Below, piece by piece: positions 19,378 to 30,063 of a stretch of DNA of 64,000 nucleotides; position 1 is the first letter of the stretch; every line of letters begins with the position of its first letter. The notes beneath the pieces are model-generated. The model was not told where the DNA came from. It saw only the letters and a program-made list of their open reading frames with translations, and did no database searches. Source of the stretch: Pseudomonas parakoreensis. GTDB lineage: Bacteria; Pseudomonadota; Gammaproteobacteria; Pseudomonadales; Pseudomonadaceae. Position numbers and translations under genes: made by a program. Location: the NCBI RefSeq assembly GCF_021602155.1, contig NZ_BQHY01000008.1, positions 124,001 through 188,000 on the forward strand, written 5' to 3'.

Positions 19378-20835
19378 TCAGAGCAGCACCACATCATATT
19401 GTTCCTGGGAATACATGGTTTCGACCTGAAAGCGTATGGTGCGACCGATGAACCCTTCAAGCTCGGCGACGTTACCAGACTCTTCATCGAGCAAACGGTC
19501 CACTACTTTCTGGTTCGCCAACACCCGGTATCCCTCGGCCTGATAGGCGCGGGCCTCGCGCAGAATTTCGCGGAAGATCTCGTAACAGATCGTTTCCGGA
19601 GTCTTCAGCTTGCCGCGCCCCTGACAGCTGCTGCACGGCTCGCACAGCACTTGCTCGAGACTTTCGCGGGTACGTTTGCGGGTCATCTGCACCAGGCCCA
19701 ACTCGGTGATGCCGATGATGTTGGTCTTGGCGTGATCACGTTCGAGCTGTTTCTCCAGGGTGCGCAGCACCTGGCGCTGATGTTCTTCATCTTCCATGTC
19801 GATGAAGTCGATGATGATGATCCCGCCCAGATTGCGCAGGCGCATCTGCCGGGCAATCGCAGTGGCGGCTTCGAGGTTGGTCTTGAAGATGGTTTCTTCA
19901 AGGTTGCGATGGCCTACAAACGCGCCGGTGTTAACGTCGATGGTGGTCATGGCTTCCGCCGGATCGACCACCAGATAGCCGCCGGACTTGAGCGGCACTT
20001 TGCGCTCGAGGGCTTTCTGGATTTCGTCTTCGACGCCATACAGGTCGAAAATCGGCCGCTCGCCCGGGTAGTGTTCCAGACGATCGGCGATTTCCGGCAT
20101 CAGTTCGGCGACAAACTGTGTGGTTTTCTGGAAGGTTTCCCGGGAGTCGATACGGATCTTCTCGATCTTCGGGCTGACCAGATCGCGCAGGGTACGCAGC
20201 GCCAGACCGAGGTCTTCGTAAATCACGCTCGGTGCTCCGATGGTCTGGATCTGCGCGTTGATCTGGTCCCACAGGCGCCGCAGGTAGCGGATGTCCATGA
20301 GGATTTCATCGGCCCCGGCGCCTTCGGCAGCGGTACGCAGGATGAAGCCGCCAGCCTCCTTGATCCCTTCCTTGGCCACGCAATCGCTGACCACCTGCTT
20401 GAGGCGCTCGCGCTCGGCTTCGTCTTCGATCTTCAGGGAAATACCGACATGGGCGGTGCGCGGCATGTACACCAGATAGCGCGACGGAATCGACAGCTGC
20501 GTGGTCAGGCGCGCGCCTTTGGAACCGATCGGGTCCTTGGTGACCTGCACCACCAGGCTCTGGCCTTCATGCACCAGCGCGCTGATGCTTTCCACCGCTG
20601 GGCTTTCGCGCAGGGAAATTTCCGAGGCGTGAATGAATGCCGCACGGTCCAGACCGATATCGACAAATGCCGCCTGCATGCCCGGCAGCACCCTGACGAT
20701 CTTGCCTTTATAGATGTTGCCGACGATCCCGCGTTTTTGCGTGCGCTCGACGTGGACTTCTTGCAGCACACCGTTTTCGACCACCGCCACGCGCGATTCC
20801 ATCGGCGTGATGTTGATCAGAATCTCTTCACTCAT
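19378..20835 (-). CDS. rng: Ribonuclease G
   Basis: Endoribonuclease of the RNase E/G family that matures the 5' end of 16S rRNA and decays some mRNAs. 485 aa, starting at MSEEILINITPMESRVAVVENG; a frame from 20886 adds 17 unlikely residues. An S1-like domain (GNIYKGKIVRVLPGMQAAFVDIG) comes first. The DNase-I-like catalytic Asp residues lie in DVNTGAFVG and IIIIDFIDME, and the zinc link Cys are in CEPCSSCQGRG. It is downstream of maf. Confidence 0.96.
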   Translation of the reverse strand: MSEEILINITPMESRVAVVENGVLQEVHVERTQKRGIVGNIYKGKIVRVLPGMQAAFVDIGLDRAAFIHASEISLRESPAVESISALVHEGQSLVVQVTKDPIGSKGARLTTQLSIPSRYLVYMPRTAHVGISLKIEDEAERERLKQVVSDCVAKEGIKEAGGFILRTAAEGAGADEILMDIRYLRRLWDQINAQIQTIGAPSVIYEDLGLALRTLRDLVSPKIEKIRIDSRETFQKTTQFVAELMPEIADRLEHYPGERPIFDLYGVEDEIQKALERKVPLKSGGYLVVDPAEAMTTIDVNTGAFVGHRNLEETIFKTNLEAATAIARQMRLRNLGGIIIIDFIDMEDEEHQRQVLRTLEKQLERDHAKTNIIGITELGLVQMTRKRTRESLEQVLCEPCSSCQGRGKLKTPETICYEIFREILREARAYQAEGYRVLANQKVVDRLLDEESGNVAELEGFIGRTIRFQVETMYSQEQYDVVLL

Positions 20836-20893
20836 GGCAGGGTCTCGTTCAGGCATGTTCACGATAATGGCCGCATCTTGATCCATACGACGC

Positions 20894-21490
20894 TCATTGC
20901 GCGTTCAGGTTTTGCCAACAGGGTATGCCGAAATGGCCCAACAGTTCTGCGGTTTCGCAAACCGGCAGCCCGACCACCGCCGAATAGCTGCCATTGAGCC
21001 CGGCGACAAACACCGCGCCGAGGCCCTGAATGCCATAACCGCCGGCCTTGTCCCGAGGTTCGCCACTGGCCCAATAGGCCGCCGCCTCTTCGCGGCTGAT
21101 CGGGCGAAAGCGCACCAGACTGCGCACCACGCGCGACTCGCAACGCTGGCCGTCCAGCACAGCGATGGCGGTCAGCACTTCATGCTCTTTGCCGGACAAC
21201 ATCATCAGCATGGCGCATGCGTCGGCTTCGTCCACCGGTTTGCCAAGAATTTTATCGTCGAGTACCACGGCAGTGTCCGCCCCCAGTACGCAAAACGCCG
21301 CGTCGCAGGCGAGCGCGCGTCGACCGGCCTCGGCCTTGCCACGCGCCAGGCGCTCGACATAGGCCGAAGGCAATTCTTCGGCAAGCGGGGTTTCGTCGAT
21401 TTCCGCGCTGATGGCGGAGAACGGCACGCCGATCTGCGTGAGCAATTCACGCCGGCGCGGCGAACCAGAGGCGAGGTAAAGCGGCTTCAT
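20894..21490 (-). CDS. maf: Maf-family nucleoside triphosphate pyrophosphatase
   Basis: House-cleaning dTTP/UTP pyrophosphatase (YhdE type). 198 aa, starting at [17 protein letters not shown]; a frame extending to 21997 only reads through antisense mreD. The SPRRREL nucleotide-binding motif and [16 protein letters not shown] are intact. It lies between mreD and rng, the usual order. Confidence 0.94.
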   Translation of the reverse strand: MKPLYLASGSPRRRELLTQIGVPFSAISAEIDETPLAEELPSAYVERLARGKAEAGRRALACDAAFCVLGADTAVVLDDKILGKPVDEADACAMLMMLSGKEHEVLTAIAVLDGQRCESRVVRSLVRFRPISREEAAAYWASGEPRDKAGGYGIQGLGAVFVAGLNGSYSAVVGLPVCETAELLGHFGIPCWQNLNAQ

Positions 21491-21534
21491 CAAGACATCT
21501 CCCTTGTCGAGGTGCGGGCACATGCCTGACCGAA

Positions 21535-22026
21535 TCAGTTGATTTTGTAGCGCCGGCGCAATCCACGCAAAGCGAAGCTGACCCAAGGCCAGAGCAACGC
21601 GCTGGTCAATGCCGGCAGTACCAGTGCCAGCGTTGGCTGGCGGTTGCCGGTCAGGGCGCTGAGCCACAGTTGAACCAGTTGAGCGAGGCCGAAGATCACC
21701 AGGATCACCAGGCATTGCTGCCACATCGGGAACATCCGCAGACGCTGCTGCAACGACAGCACCAGGAAGGTGATCAGCGTCAGGATCAACGCGTTCTGCC
21801 CAAGCAGCGTGCCGTACAGCACGTCTTCGGCCAGTCCCAGGCAAAACGCGGTCACCATGCCGACCGTTTGCGGCAGGGCCAGAGCCCAGAACGCCAGGAG
21901 CAGCGCCAGCCACAGCGGGCGCAGGATCTCCATGAATTGCGGCATCGGCGACACACTGAGCAGCAGGCCGATGAGAAACGTCAGCCAGACCATCCAACCG
22001 TTACGCGAAGCGGTAGCCCCGACCAT
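21535..22026 (-). CDS. mreD: Rod shape-determining protein MreD
   Basis: Inner-membrane component of the elongasome. 163 aa with about five hydrophobic helices ([44 protein letters not shown]). It shares one base with the mreC stop, so it is translationally coupled to mreC. Confidence 0.93.
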   Translation of the reverse strand: MVGATASRNGWMVWLTFLIGLLLSVSPMPQFMEILRPLWLALLLAFWALALPQTVGMVTAFCLGLAEDVLYGTLLGQNALILTLITFLVLSLQQRLRMFPMWQQCLVILVIFGLAQLVQLWLSALTGNRQPTLALVLPALTSALLWPWVSFALRGLRRRYKIN

Positions 22027-23153
22027 TATTCTTGTCTCCCGGTGTTGGCCGGCGTGGTGACAGGCGGTTTGGCCGCTGGTCGAACCGCCGGCTGGGACGC
22101 TGCAGGCCGGCTATTCGCGGGCGTGGCTGCAGTTGGTTTGGCAGGCGGCTTGCTGGCGACCGGTTTGGCCGGCGTAGCACTGACTGCCGGCGTGGCGGTC
22201 GCGGCCGGCGCAGTCACCGCTGCAGGCGGTGTCACGGTTTTCGGCACCGTGGCCGGAATCACCGGTCCACCGCCCTGCGCATCAAGATTTTCCTGAGCCT
22301 GCGCCGCATCGTTGGCGCGCTCTTCGGCGGTGCGGTTGTCGCTGAATACCAGCAGCAGATAACGGCTGCGGTTCAACGCAGCGGTCGGCACCGCACGGAC
22401 AATCGCGAAAGGCTGACCGGAGTCGTGGATGACTTCCTTGACCGTTGCCACCGGATAGCCGGCCGGGAAGCGCTGCCCGAGGCCGGAGCTGACCAGCAGA
22501 TCGCCTTCCTTGATGTCAGCGGTGTCGGCGACGTGCCGCAGTTCCAGACGTTCCGGGTTGCCGGTGCCGCTGGCAATCGCCCGCAGACCGTTACGGTTCA
22601 CCTGGACAGGAATGCTGTGCGTGGTGTCGGTCAGCAGCAGCACGCGGGAGGTGTACGGCATCAACTCGACCACCTGGCCCATCAGACCGCGCGCATCGAG
22701 CACCGGCTGACCGAGCACCACGCCATCGCGCTCACCCTTATTGATGATGATGCGATGGGTGAAGGGATTGGGGTCCATGCCGATCAACTCGGCCACTTCG
22801 ACCTTTTCGTTGACCAGTGCGGAGGAATTGAGCAACTCGCGCAGCCGCACGTTCTGCTCGGTGAGAGCGGCGAGCTTTTGCATGCGGCCCTGCAACAGCA
22901 GGTTCTCGGTCTTGAGTTTTTCGTTTTCGGCGACCAGCTCGGTGCGACTGCCAAACTGACTGGCGACACCGTCCCACAACCGGCCGGGCAGGTCGGTGAT
23001 CCAGTAGGCATCCATCAGCACCAGCGACGCTTGCTTGCGCGCAGGCTTGAGCAGGTCAAAGCGGGCATCGACCACCATCAGCGCGATCGACAGCACGGCC
23101 AGCACCAACAGGCGCACGCCCAACGAAGGGCCCTTGGCGAAAAGCGGTTTAAT
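22026..23153 (-). CDS. mreC: Cell shape-determining protein MreC (likely ATT start)
   Basis: Periplasmic scaffold of the elongasome linking MreB/MreD with PBP2. 375 aa from an ATT codon at 23153-23151, giving (I)KPLFAKGPSLGVRLLVLAVLSIALMV. The seven-base spacing to a strong GGGAGGA ribosome site points to ATT. The only later alternative is a TTG at 23123 that would remove the residues before the membrane helix and lacks such a site. A coiled coil (about 65-110) and two beta domains follow. A Pro/Ala/Thr-rich C-terminal tail of about 85 residues is long for the family. Confidence 0.9.
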   Translation of the reverse strand: MKPLFAKGPSLGVRLLVLAVLSIALMVVDARFDLLKPARKQASLVLMDAYWITDLPGRLWDGVASQFGSRTELVAENEKLKTENLLLQGRMQKLAALTEQNVRLRELLNSSALVNEKVEVAELIGMDPNPFTHRIIINKGERDGVVLGQPVLDARGLMGQVVELMPYTSRVLLLTDTTHSIPVQVNRNGLRAIASGTGNPERLELRHVADTADIKEGDLLVSSGLGQRFPAGYPVATVKEVIHDSGQPFAIVRAVPTAALNRSRYLLLVFSDNRTAEERANDAAQAQENLDAQGGGPVIPATVPKTVTPPAAVTAPAATATPAVSATPAKPVASKPPAKPTAATPANSRPAASQPAVRPAAKPPVTTPANTGRQE

Positions 23154-23238
23154 AAGCCGCTCCTCCCAGGCAAATGTTCTGTTTATTCATACGGCATCAA
23201 ACCGGCCTGGATGAAGACTGACAGAAGATAAACGCCAA

Positions 23239-23264
23239 CAGGCAGCACTGCAAAGTGCTGCCTG
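23239..23264 (-). terminator. Intercistronic hairpin between mreB and mreC
   Basis: 11-bp perfect stem CAGGCAGCACT / AGTGCTGCCTG with a four-base loop, followed on the minus strand by a poor T run. It probably lowers mreCD expression relative to mreB or stabilises the mreB 3' end. Confidence 0.6.
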
Positions 23265-23294
23265 TGCGCTCACCCACGTATTGCAACCCAGCGC

Positions 23295-24344
<1,050 letters not shown>

Positions 24345-24543
24345 CTAGGCAACGCGTGGGTAAAAAAGTGCGGCAAACTCTAACAACGACAGGGATTTTG
24401 GGCAAGGCGCCAATATGTTAAATTGGCCGCTTTTCTGTGCACCAAGCCCCACAATCGCGGCCTTATGACCGTAGAAGTGCGGTAGTGTTCCGACAATCTA
24501 ACACACGGACGCCGTCCGTTCTGTTTTCCACTGGAGAATCCCG

Positions 24544-24831
24544 ATGGCGCTAGAACGCTCCGACGTGGAAAAAATCGCGCATCTGGCCTGCCTTGGCCTG
24601 AATGATGCCGATCTTCCGCACATTACTTCCGCCCTCAACAGCATTCTCGGGCTGGTCGACGAAATGCAGGCCGTCGATACCGACGGTATCGAGCCTTTGG
24701 CCCACCCGCTGGAAGCCAGTCAGCGCCTGCGCGCCGACGTCGTGACCGAGACCAATCACCGCGAGGCCTATCAGTCCATCGCACCAGCGGTCGAAAACGG
24801 CCTGTATCTGGTTCCGAAAGTCATCGACTAA
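24544..24831 (+). CDS. gatC: Asp/Glu-tRNA amidotransferase subunit C
   Basis: Small subunit wrapping GatA and GatB in the complex that converts Asp-tRNA(Asn) or Glu-tRNA(Gln) to the amidated form. 95 aa; the family's helical N-terminus [14 protein letters not shown] and the conserved [11 protein letters not shown] are present. GGAG stands 9 bases before the ATG. In the 211-base gap to mreB, a GCCAAT / ATTGGC inverted repeat at 24409-24427 is the only structure noticed. Confidence 0.95.
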   Translation: MALERSDVEKIAHLACLGLNDADLPHITSALNSILGLVDEMQAVDTDGIEPLAHPLEASQRLRADVVTETNHREAYQSIAPAVENGLYLVPKVID

Positions 24832-24847
24832 AGGGAAAGAGCCTGCA

Positions 24848-26299
24848 ATGCATCAAATGACTCTGGCCGAGATCGCCCGCGGTCTCGCCGATAAAAAGTT
24901 TTCTTCCGAAGAGCTGACCAAAGTCCTGCTGGCGCGTATTACCCAGCTCGATCCGCAGCTCAACAGCTTCATCAGCCTCACCGAAGAGCTGGCGCTTGCG
25001 CAGGCGAAAGCCGCCGACGCGCGTCGTGCCAACGGTGAGAGCGGTGCCCTGCTTGGCGCGCCGATCGCCCACAAGGACCTGTTCTGCACCCAGGGCATCC
25101 GCACCAGTTGCGGCTCGAAGATGCTCGACAACTTTAAAGCGCCATACGACGCCACCGTGGTTGCGAAACTGGCGGCTGCCGGTGCCGTGACGCTGGGCAA
25201 GACCAACATGGACGAGTTCGCCATGGGTTCGGCCAACGAATCGAGCTGGTACGGCGCGGTGAAAAACCCGTGGAACCTGGAGCACGTACCGGGCGGTTCG
25301 TCCGGTGGTTCGGCCGCAGCGGTTGCCGCGCGCCTGTTGCCGGCGGCCACGGCCACCGACACCGGTGGTTCGATCCGTCAGCCCGCCGCGTTCACCAACC
25401 TCACCGGCCTGAAACCGACCTACGGTCGCGTATCGCGCTGGGGCATGATCGCTTACGCCTCCAGTCTCGATCAGGGCGGCCCGCTGGCGCGCACCGCCGA
25501 AGACTGCGCGATTTTGTTGCAAGGTATGGCCGGGTTCGATCAGAACGATTCGACCAGCATCGATGAGTCGGTTCCGGATTACTCCGCGGGTCTCAACACT
25601 TCGCTGCAAGGCCTGCGCATCGGCGTGCCGAAGGAATACTTCAGCGCCGGTCTCGACCCGCGCATCGCCGAACTGATCCAGAACAGCATCAAAGAGCTGC
25701 AGAAGCTCGGCGCCGTGATCAAGGAAATCAGCCTGCCGAACATGCAACACGCGATTCCTGCGTACTACGTGATCGCCCCGGCCGAAGCTTCCTCGAACCT
25801 GTCGCGTTTCGACGGCGTGCGCTTCGGCCATCGCTGCGAGAACCCGGAAAACCTGATCGACCTGTACAAGCGCTCGCGTGGCGAAGGCTTCGGGCCTGAA
25901 GTGCAGCGCCGGATCATGGTCGGCGCCTACGCGCTGTCCGCCGGTTACTACGACGCCTACTACCTCAAAGCGCAGAAGATCCGTCGCCTGGTGAAAAACG
26001 ACTTCATGACGGCCTTTAATGAAGTCGACATCATCCTCGGCCCGACCACGCCGAACCCGGCCTGGAAGCTCGGCGCAAAGAACAGCGATCCGGTCGCTGC
26101 CTATCTGGAAGACGTCTACACCATCACCGCCAACCTCGCAGGCCTGCCGGGTCTGTCGATGCCGGCCGGTTTTGTCGACGGTCTGCCGGTGGGCGTGCAG
26201 TTGCTCGCGCCGTATTTCCAGGAAGGTCGCCTGTTGAACGTTGCCCACCAGTATCAGTTACACACTGACTGGCACACCCGCACCCCGCAGGGGTTTTGA
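24848..26299 (+). CDS. gatA: Asp/Glu-tRNA amidotransferase subunit A
   Basis: Amidase subunit that releases ammonia from glutamine. 483 aa. The Ser-cisSer-Lys site is intact: Lys in [24 protein letters not shown], and the nucleophile region [11 protein letters not shown]. It starts 16 bases after gatC. The stop lies inside the left arm of a long palindromic element that separates it from gatB. Confidence 0.97.
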   Translation: MHQMTLAEIARGLADKKFSSEELTKVLLARITQLDPQLNSFISLTEELALAQAKAADARRANGESGALLGAPIAHKDLFCTQGIRTSCGSKMLDNFKAPYDATVVAKLAAAGAVTLGKTNMDEFAMGSANESSWYGAVKNPWNLEHVPGGSSGGSAAAVAARLLPAATATDTGGSIRQPAAFTNLTGLKPTYGRVSRWGMIAYASSLDQGGPLARTAEDCAILLQGMAGFDQNDSTSIDESVPDYSAGLNTSLQGLRIGVPKEYFSAGLDPRIAELIQNSIKELQKLGAVIKEISLPNMQHAIPAYYVIAPAEASSNLSRFDGVRFGHRCENPENLIDLYKRSRGEGFGPEVQRRIMVGAYALSAGYYDAYYLKAQKIRRLVKNDFMTAFNEVDIILGPTTPNPAWKLGAKNSDPVAAYLEDVYTITANLAGLPGLSMPAGFVDGLPVGVQLLAPYFQEGRLLNVAHQYQLHTDWHTRTPQGF

Positions 26300-26418
26300 A
26301 ACTGCTGCGCTCGGTAATGCTGCGTTGAAAACTGGCTCGTAATGCTCATTGACTAAAGTCAACTCCGCTTACTCGCCAGTTTTCGCCTTGCCTTACCTTC
26401 GCTCGCAACGTTTCAAAA
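26294..26418. repeat. 125-base palindromic element between gatA and gatB
   Basis: Terminal inverted repeat TTTTGAAAC / GTTTCAAAA. Inside it are GGTAA / TTACC, then AAAACTGGC / GCCAGTTTT, GTAA / TTAC and TTGACT / AGTCAA around the centre. The element starts over the gatA stop codon. It contains no gene and can fold into one long interrupted hairpin. I cannot name the family. Confidence 0.75.
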
Positions 26419-26445
26419 TCCCCAGCAAAAGGCTAGGAGACACAC

Positions 26446-27891
26446 ATGCAATGGGAAGTCGTGATCGGGCTGGAGATTCACACTCAGCTCACTACCCGGT
26501 CGAAAATCTTTTCCGGTAGTTCCACCCAGTTCGGCTCCGAGCCGAACACCCAGGCCAGCCTGATCGACCTGGGCATGCCCGGCGTATTGCCGGTACTGAA
26601 CCAGGAAGCGGTACGCATGGCGGTGATGTTCGGTCTGGCGATTGACGCCGAGATCGGTCAGCACAACGTGTTCGCGCGTAAAAACTACTTCTATCCGGAC
26701 CTGCCGAAGGGTTACCAGATCAGCCAGATGGAATTGCCGATTGTCGGCAAGGGCCACCTGGACATCGCCCTGGAAGACGGCACGGTCAAGCGCGTCGGCA
26801 TCACCCGCGCGCACCTGGAAGAAGACGCCGGCAAGAGCCTGCACGAAGAGTTCAACGGTGCCACCGGCATCGACCTGAACCGTGCCGGCACGCCGCTGCT
26901 GGAAATCGTTTCCGAGCCGGACATGCGCAGCGCCAAGGAAGCCGTGGCTTACGTCAAGGCGATCCACGCGCTGGTGCGTTACCTGGGCATCTGCGACGGC
27001 AACATGGCCGAAGGCTCGCTGCGCTGCGACTGCAACGTCTCGGTCCGCCCGAAAGGCCAGGTCGAATTCGGCACCCGCTGCGAGATCAAGAACGTCAACT
27101 CGTTCCGCTTCATCGAGAAGGCGATCAACTCCGAGATCCAGCGGCAGATCGAGCTGATCGAAGACGGCGGCAAAGTGATCCAGCAGACCCGTCTGTACGA
27201 TCCGAACAAGGACGAGACCCGTCCGATGCGTTCCAAAGAGGAAGCCAACGACTACCGTTACTTCCCCGATCCGGACCTGCTGCCGGTGGTCATCGAAGAG
27301 TCGTTCCTCGGCGAGGTGCGCGCCACCCTGCCAGAACTGCCACCGCAAAAGCGCGAGCGTTTCCAGAGCCAGTTCGGTCTGTCGGCCTACGACGCCAACG
27401 TGCTGGCCACCAGCCGTGAGCAAGCGGACTACTTCGAAAAAGTCGCGGCCATCGGTGGCGACGCCAAACTGGCGGCGAACTGGGTGATGGTCGAGTTGGG
27501 CAGCCTGCTCAACAAGCAAGGCCTGGACATCGAGGACTCGCCGGTCTCCGCCGAGCTGTTGGGCGGCATGCTGCAGCGCATCAAGGACAACACCATCTCC
27601 GGCAAGATCGCCAAAGTGGTGTTCGAAGCGATGGCCAACGGCGAAGGCACGGCGGACGAGATCATCGACAAGCGTGGCCTCAAGCAAGTGACCGACAGCG
27701 GCGCGATCTCGGCGGTACTGGACGAAATGCTCGCGGCCAACGCCGAGCAGGTCGAACAATACCGCGCGGCAGACGAAGCCAAACGCGGCAAGATGTTCGG
27801 CTTCTTCGTCGGTCAGGCCATGAAGGCTTCGAAAGGCAAAGCCAACCCGCAGCAAGTGAACGAACTGCTGAAAAGCAAGCTCGAAGGCTGA
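26446..27891 (+). CDS. gatB: Asp/Glu-tRNA amidotransferase subunit B
   Basis: Kinase and tRNA-binding subunit that phosphorylates the tRNA-bound acid and receives ammonia from GatA. 481 aa; [15 protein letters not shown] start, [25 protein letters not shown] and the [30 protein letters not shown] block are all present. The C-terminal YqeY-like tail is complete. Part of gatCAB despite the palindrome in front. Confidence 0.97.
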   Translation: MQWEVVIGLEIHTQLTTRSKIFSGSSTQFGSEPNTQASLIDLGMPGVLPVLNQEAVRMAVMFGLAIDAEIGQHNVFARKNYFYPDLPKGYQISQMELPIVGKGHLDIALEDGTVKRVGITRAHLEEDAGKSLHEEFNGATGIDLNRAGTPLLEIVSEPDMRSAKEAVAYVKAIHALVRYLGICDGNMAEGSLRCDCNVSVRPKGQVEFGTRCEIKNVNSFRFIEKAINSEIQRQIELIEDGGKVIQQTRLYDPNKDETRPMRSKEEANDYRYFPDPDLLPVVIEESFLGEVRATLPELPPQKRERFQSQFGLSAYDANVLATSREQADYFEKVAAIGGDAKLAANWVMVELGSLLNKQGLDIEDSPVSAELLGGMLQRIKDNTISGKIAKVVFEAMANGEGTADEIIDKRGLKQVTDSGAISAVLDEMLAANAEQVEQYRAADEAKRGKMFGFFVGQAMKASKGKANPQQVNELLKSKLEG

Positions 27892-27897
27892 TGAAAA

Positions 27898-27924
27898 TGG
27901 AGCCAGACAAACAGCCTGGCTCCA
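27898..27924 (+). terminator. Hairpin after gatB
   Basis: 9-bp stem TGGAGCCAG / CTGGCTCCA with a nine-base loop, directly after the gatB stop, but with no T run. It may terminate or protect the gatCAB transcript. Confidence 0.5.
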
Positions 27925-27959
27925 TCCCCTGTGGGAACAATCTATGGCTGAAGGGGTTT

Positions 27960-28068
27960 TGTGGTGAGGGGATTTATCCCCCGATGGGCTGCGAAACGGC
28001 CCCGATTCTTCTGTATCTGGAATTTGGGGGCGCTGCGCGCCCCATCGGGGATAAATCCCCTCGCCACA
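27960..28068. repeat. Inverted repeat of the GGGGATTTATCCCC family
   Basis: GGTGAGGGGATTTATCCCC at the left and GGGGATAAATCCCCTCGCC at the right form arms of about 20 bases around a 60-base GC-rich middle. A related copy lies at 43264-43410. Confidence 0.8.
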
Positions 28069-28121
28069 GACGCTGATCTCCACATTGTGTTGTTTCCACA
28101 TTTGTTTTGTGGAGCTTTCGA

Positions 28122-28496
28122 ATGAAACGCCTGCTCGGCGCCTGCGCCCTGCTCTCCTTGCTCGCCGGTTGCGCCAGCAACGACATCATCGACCCGCACG
28201 GTTACGACCAGACTGGCGTCGCTTCCTATTACGGTGCCAAGCACCACGGTAAACGCACCGCCAGCGGCGAAGCGTTCAACCAGAATTCCCTGACCGCCGC
28301 CCATCGCCAACTGCCGTTCGGCACGCGGGTGAAGGTCACCAACCTGAAAAACGACAAATCCTGCGTTGTGCGCATCAATGATCGCGGCCCGCACACCCGT
28401 GGCCGCTTGATCGATGTCTCCCGTGAAGCGGCCGAGCGCCTCGGCATGCTCGGCAGCGGCACGGCACGCGTGCGCATACAGGCCCTCGACGACTGA
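28122..28496 (+). CDS. Short RlpA-like lipoprotein
   Basis: 124 aa. A lipoprotein signal peptide ends at LLAGC (Cys at about 18). The double-psi beta-barrel follows: GVASYYGAKHHGKRTASGEAFN, LPFGTRVKVTNL and VRINDRGPHTRGRLIDVS, with the catalytic-type Asp in NDRGP. It lacks the C-terminal SPOR domain of full RlpA. Probably a peptidoglycan lytic transglycosylase or wall-binding protein. The ATG at 28122 has GGAG upstream. Confidence 0.88.
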   Translation: MKRLLGACALLSLLAGCASNDIIDPHGYDQTGVASYYGAKHHGKRTASGEAFNQNSLTAAHRQLPFGTRVKVTNLKNDKSCVVRINDRGPHTRGRLIDVSREAAERLGMLGSGTARVRIQALDD

Positions 28497-28542
28497 TGGA
28501 GCGCTGACCATTTTTGCTCTGGCCGATTTACCGCTGATCAAC

Positions 28543-29604
28543 GTGATCGAGTTGCTCAGCGGCCTGATCCTGTTGATCCTCGGCGCCGAACTGATGGTGC
28601 GCGCTGCTGTGCGTCTGGCCGCGCGCCTGCATGTGCGACCACTGATCATCGGCCTGACCATCGTCGCCCTCGGCAGCAGCGCCCCGCAAATGGCGGTCAG
28701 CCTGCAAGCGACCCTGACGCACAACCCCGACATCGCCGTCGGCAGCGTGATCGGCAGCAGCATCTTCAACATCCTCGTAACCCTTGGTCTGTCGGCGCTG
28801 ATCATTCCGCTGCGGGTCTCGCGGCAACTGGTGCGCCTGGATATTCCGCTGATGATCGGCGCCAGCGTGCTGGTGTTTGTCCTCGCCTGGAACGAACAGA
28901 TCGGTCGCTTCGACGGCGTACTGTTACTTGCGGCTTTGGCGTTGTACCTCAGTTTGTTGCTGCGCCAGTCGCGGCACTCGGCGCGTCCGCATTCGCAATT
29001 GCCGCAAGCCCCGCAGGTGCCGTGGTTCAGCAGTCTGTTGATGATCGTTGTCGGCTTGGCGCTACTGGTGTTCGCCGGGCATTTGCTGCTCGGCGCAGCG
29101 GTGGCGGTGGCGACGGATCTGGGCTTCTCCGAACGGGTGATCGGCCTGACCGTGGTCGCGGTCGGCACCTCGCTGCCGGAGCTCGCGACCTCGCTGATCG
29201 CCGCACTGCGCGGGCAGCGCGATATCGCCGTGGGCAACGTGATCGGCGCCAACCTGTTCAACCTGCTCGGGGTGCTCGGCGTTACCGCACTGATCGCACC
29301 GACACCGTTGTCGGTCTCGCCCAACGCACTGGATTTCGACCTGCCGGTGATGCTCGGCGTCGCCGCGTTGTGCCTGCCGGTGTTCTATTCCGGCTATCGC
29401 GTGACCCGCGCTGAAGGTTTGTTGTTGCTCGGTTTGTACGCGGCTTACGGGCTGCACGTGGTGTCGTTCACCACCGGCATGCCACTGGCCGGCAAACTGG
29501 AAAAGCTGATGCTGTTTTACGTGCTGCCAACGCTGCTGGCGTTTCTGTTGTTCACGTCCGTACGCGCCTGGCGCCGCCAACACCACAAGAGGGATGTACC
29601 ATGA
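28543..29604 (+). CDS. CaCA-family Na+/Ca2+-type cation exchanger (YrbG-like)
   Basis: Inner-membrane antiporter with about ten helices and two alpha repeats: GSSAPQMAVSLQATL in the first and GTSLPELATSLIAAL in the second, each followed by a GNVIGANLFN-like helix (GSVIGSSIFN in the first). 353 aa from a GTG at 28543. No ATG exists in frame at the expected place, and translation could begin a few codons upstream after GGAG at 28498. The end overlaps the next gene by ATGA. Confidence 0.85.
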   Translation: MIELLSGLILLILGAELMVRAAVRLAARLHVRPLIIGLTIVALGSSAPQMAVSLQATLTHNPDIAVGSVIGSSIFNILVTLGLSALIIPLRVSRQLVRLDIPLMIGASVLVFVLAWNEQIGRFDGVLLLAALALYLSLLLRQSRHSARPHSQLPQAPQVPWFSSLLMIVVGLALLVFAGHLLLGAAVAVATDLGFSERVIGLTVVAVGTSLPELATSLIAALRGQRDIAVGNVIGANLFNLLGVLGVTALIAPTPLSVSPNALDFDLPVMLGVAALCLPVFYSGYRVTRAEGLLLLGLYAAYGLHVVSFTTGMPLAGKLEKLMLFYVLPTLLAFLLFTSVRAWRRQHHKRDVP

Positions 29605-29978
29605 CCGATTCGCAGAAAACCGGGGTTGAAATCCGCCGTCAGGTAATGGGCGACGCGTTTGTCGACCGCGCGCTGGGCAATGCCACCGAGTTCACTCAAC
29701 CCTTGCAGGATTTCGTCAACGAACACGCCTGGGGCGGCGTGTGGAATCGCGAAGGTTTGCCGCTGAAGACTCGCAGCCTGATCACCCTCGCCGCGCTGAC
29801 CGCGTTGAAGTGCCCGCAGGAATTGAAAGGCCACGTACGGGGTGCGCTGAACAATGGCTGCACGGTCGAGGAGATCCGTGAGGCGCTGCTGCATTGCGCG
29901 GTGTACGCCGGCGTACCGGCGGCGATCGATGCGTTTCGCGCGGCGCAGGAAGTGATCGACAGTTATCAGAAAAACTAA
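29601..29978 (+). CDS. Carboxymuconolactone decarboxylase family protein
   Basis: 125 aa, similar to 4-carboxymuconolactone decarboxylase PcaC: GVEIRRQVMGDAFVDRAL, then EHAWGGVWNREGLPLKTRSLITLAAL and GHVRGALNNGCTVEEIREALLHCAVYAG. It lacks the CxxC of AhpD-type members. It is translationally coupled to the exchanger (ATGA overlap), not to other protocatechuate genes, so a PcaC role is not assured. Confidence 0.82.
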   Translation: MTDSQKTGVEIRRQVMGDAFVDRALGNATEFTQPLQDFVNEHAWGGVWNREGLPLKTRSLITLAALTALKCPQELKGHVRGALNNGCTVEEIREALLHCAVYAGVPAAIDAFRAAQEVIDSYQKN

Positions 29979-30055
29979 AAGATCGCAGCCTTCGGCAGCT
30001 CCTACAGGAGAACGCATTCCAATGTAGGAGCTGCCGCAGGCTGCGATCTTTTGAT
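29977..30055. repeat. Inverted REP pair
   Basis: Left copy GATCGCAGCCTTCGGCAGC and right copy GTAGGAGCTGCCGCAGGC between the convergent ends of the 29601-29978 and 30064-31005 genes. The left copy carries TTCGG in place of GCGG. Confidence 0.86.
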
Positions 30056-30063
30056 CTTGCCCT

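Noticed and set aside
28496-28507. ATG overlapping the rlpA-like stop as the start of the exchanger
   Set aside because: That ATG is in another frame and meets a stop after three codons (ATG GAG CGC TGA).
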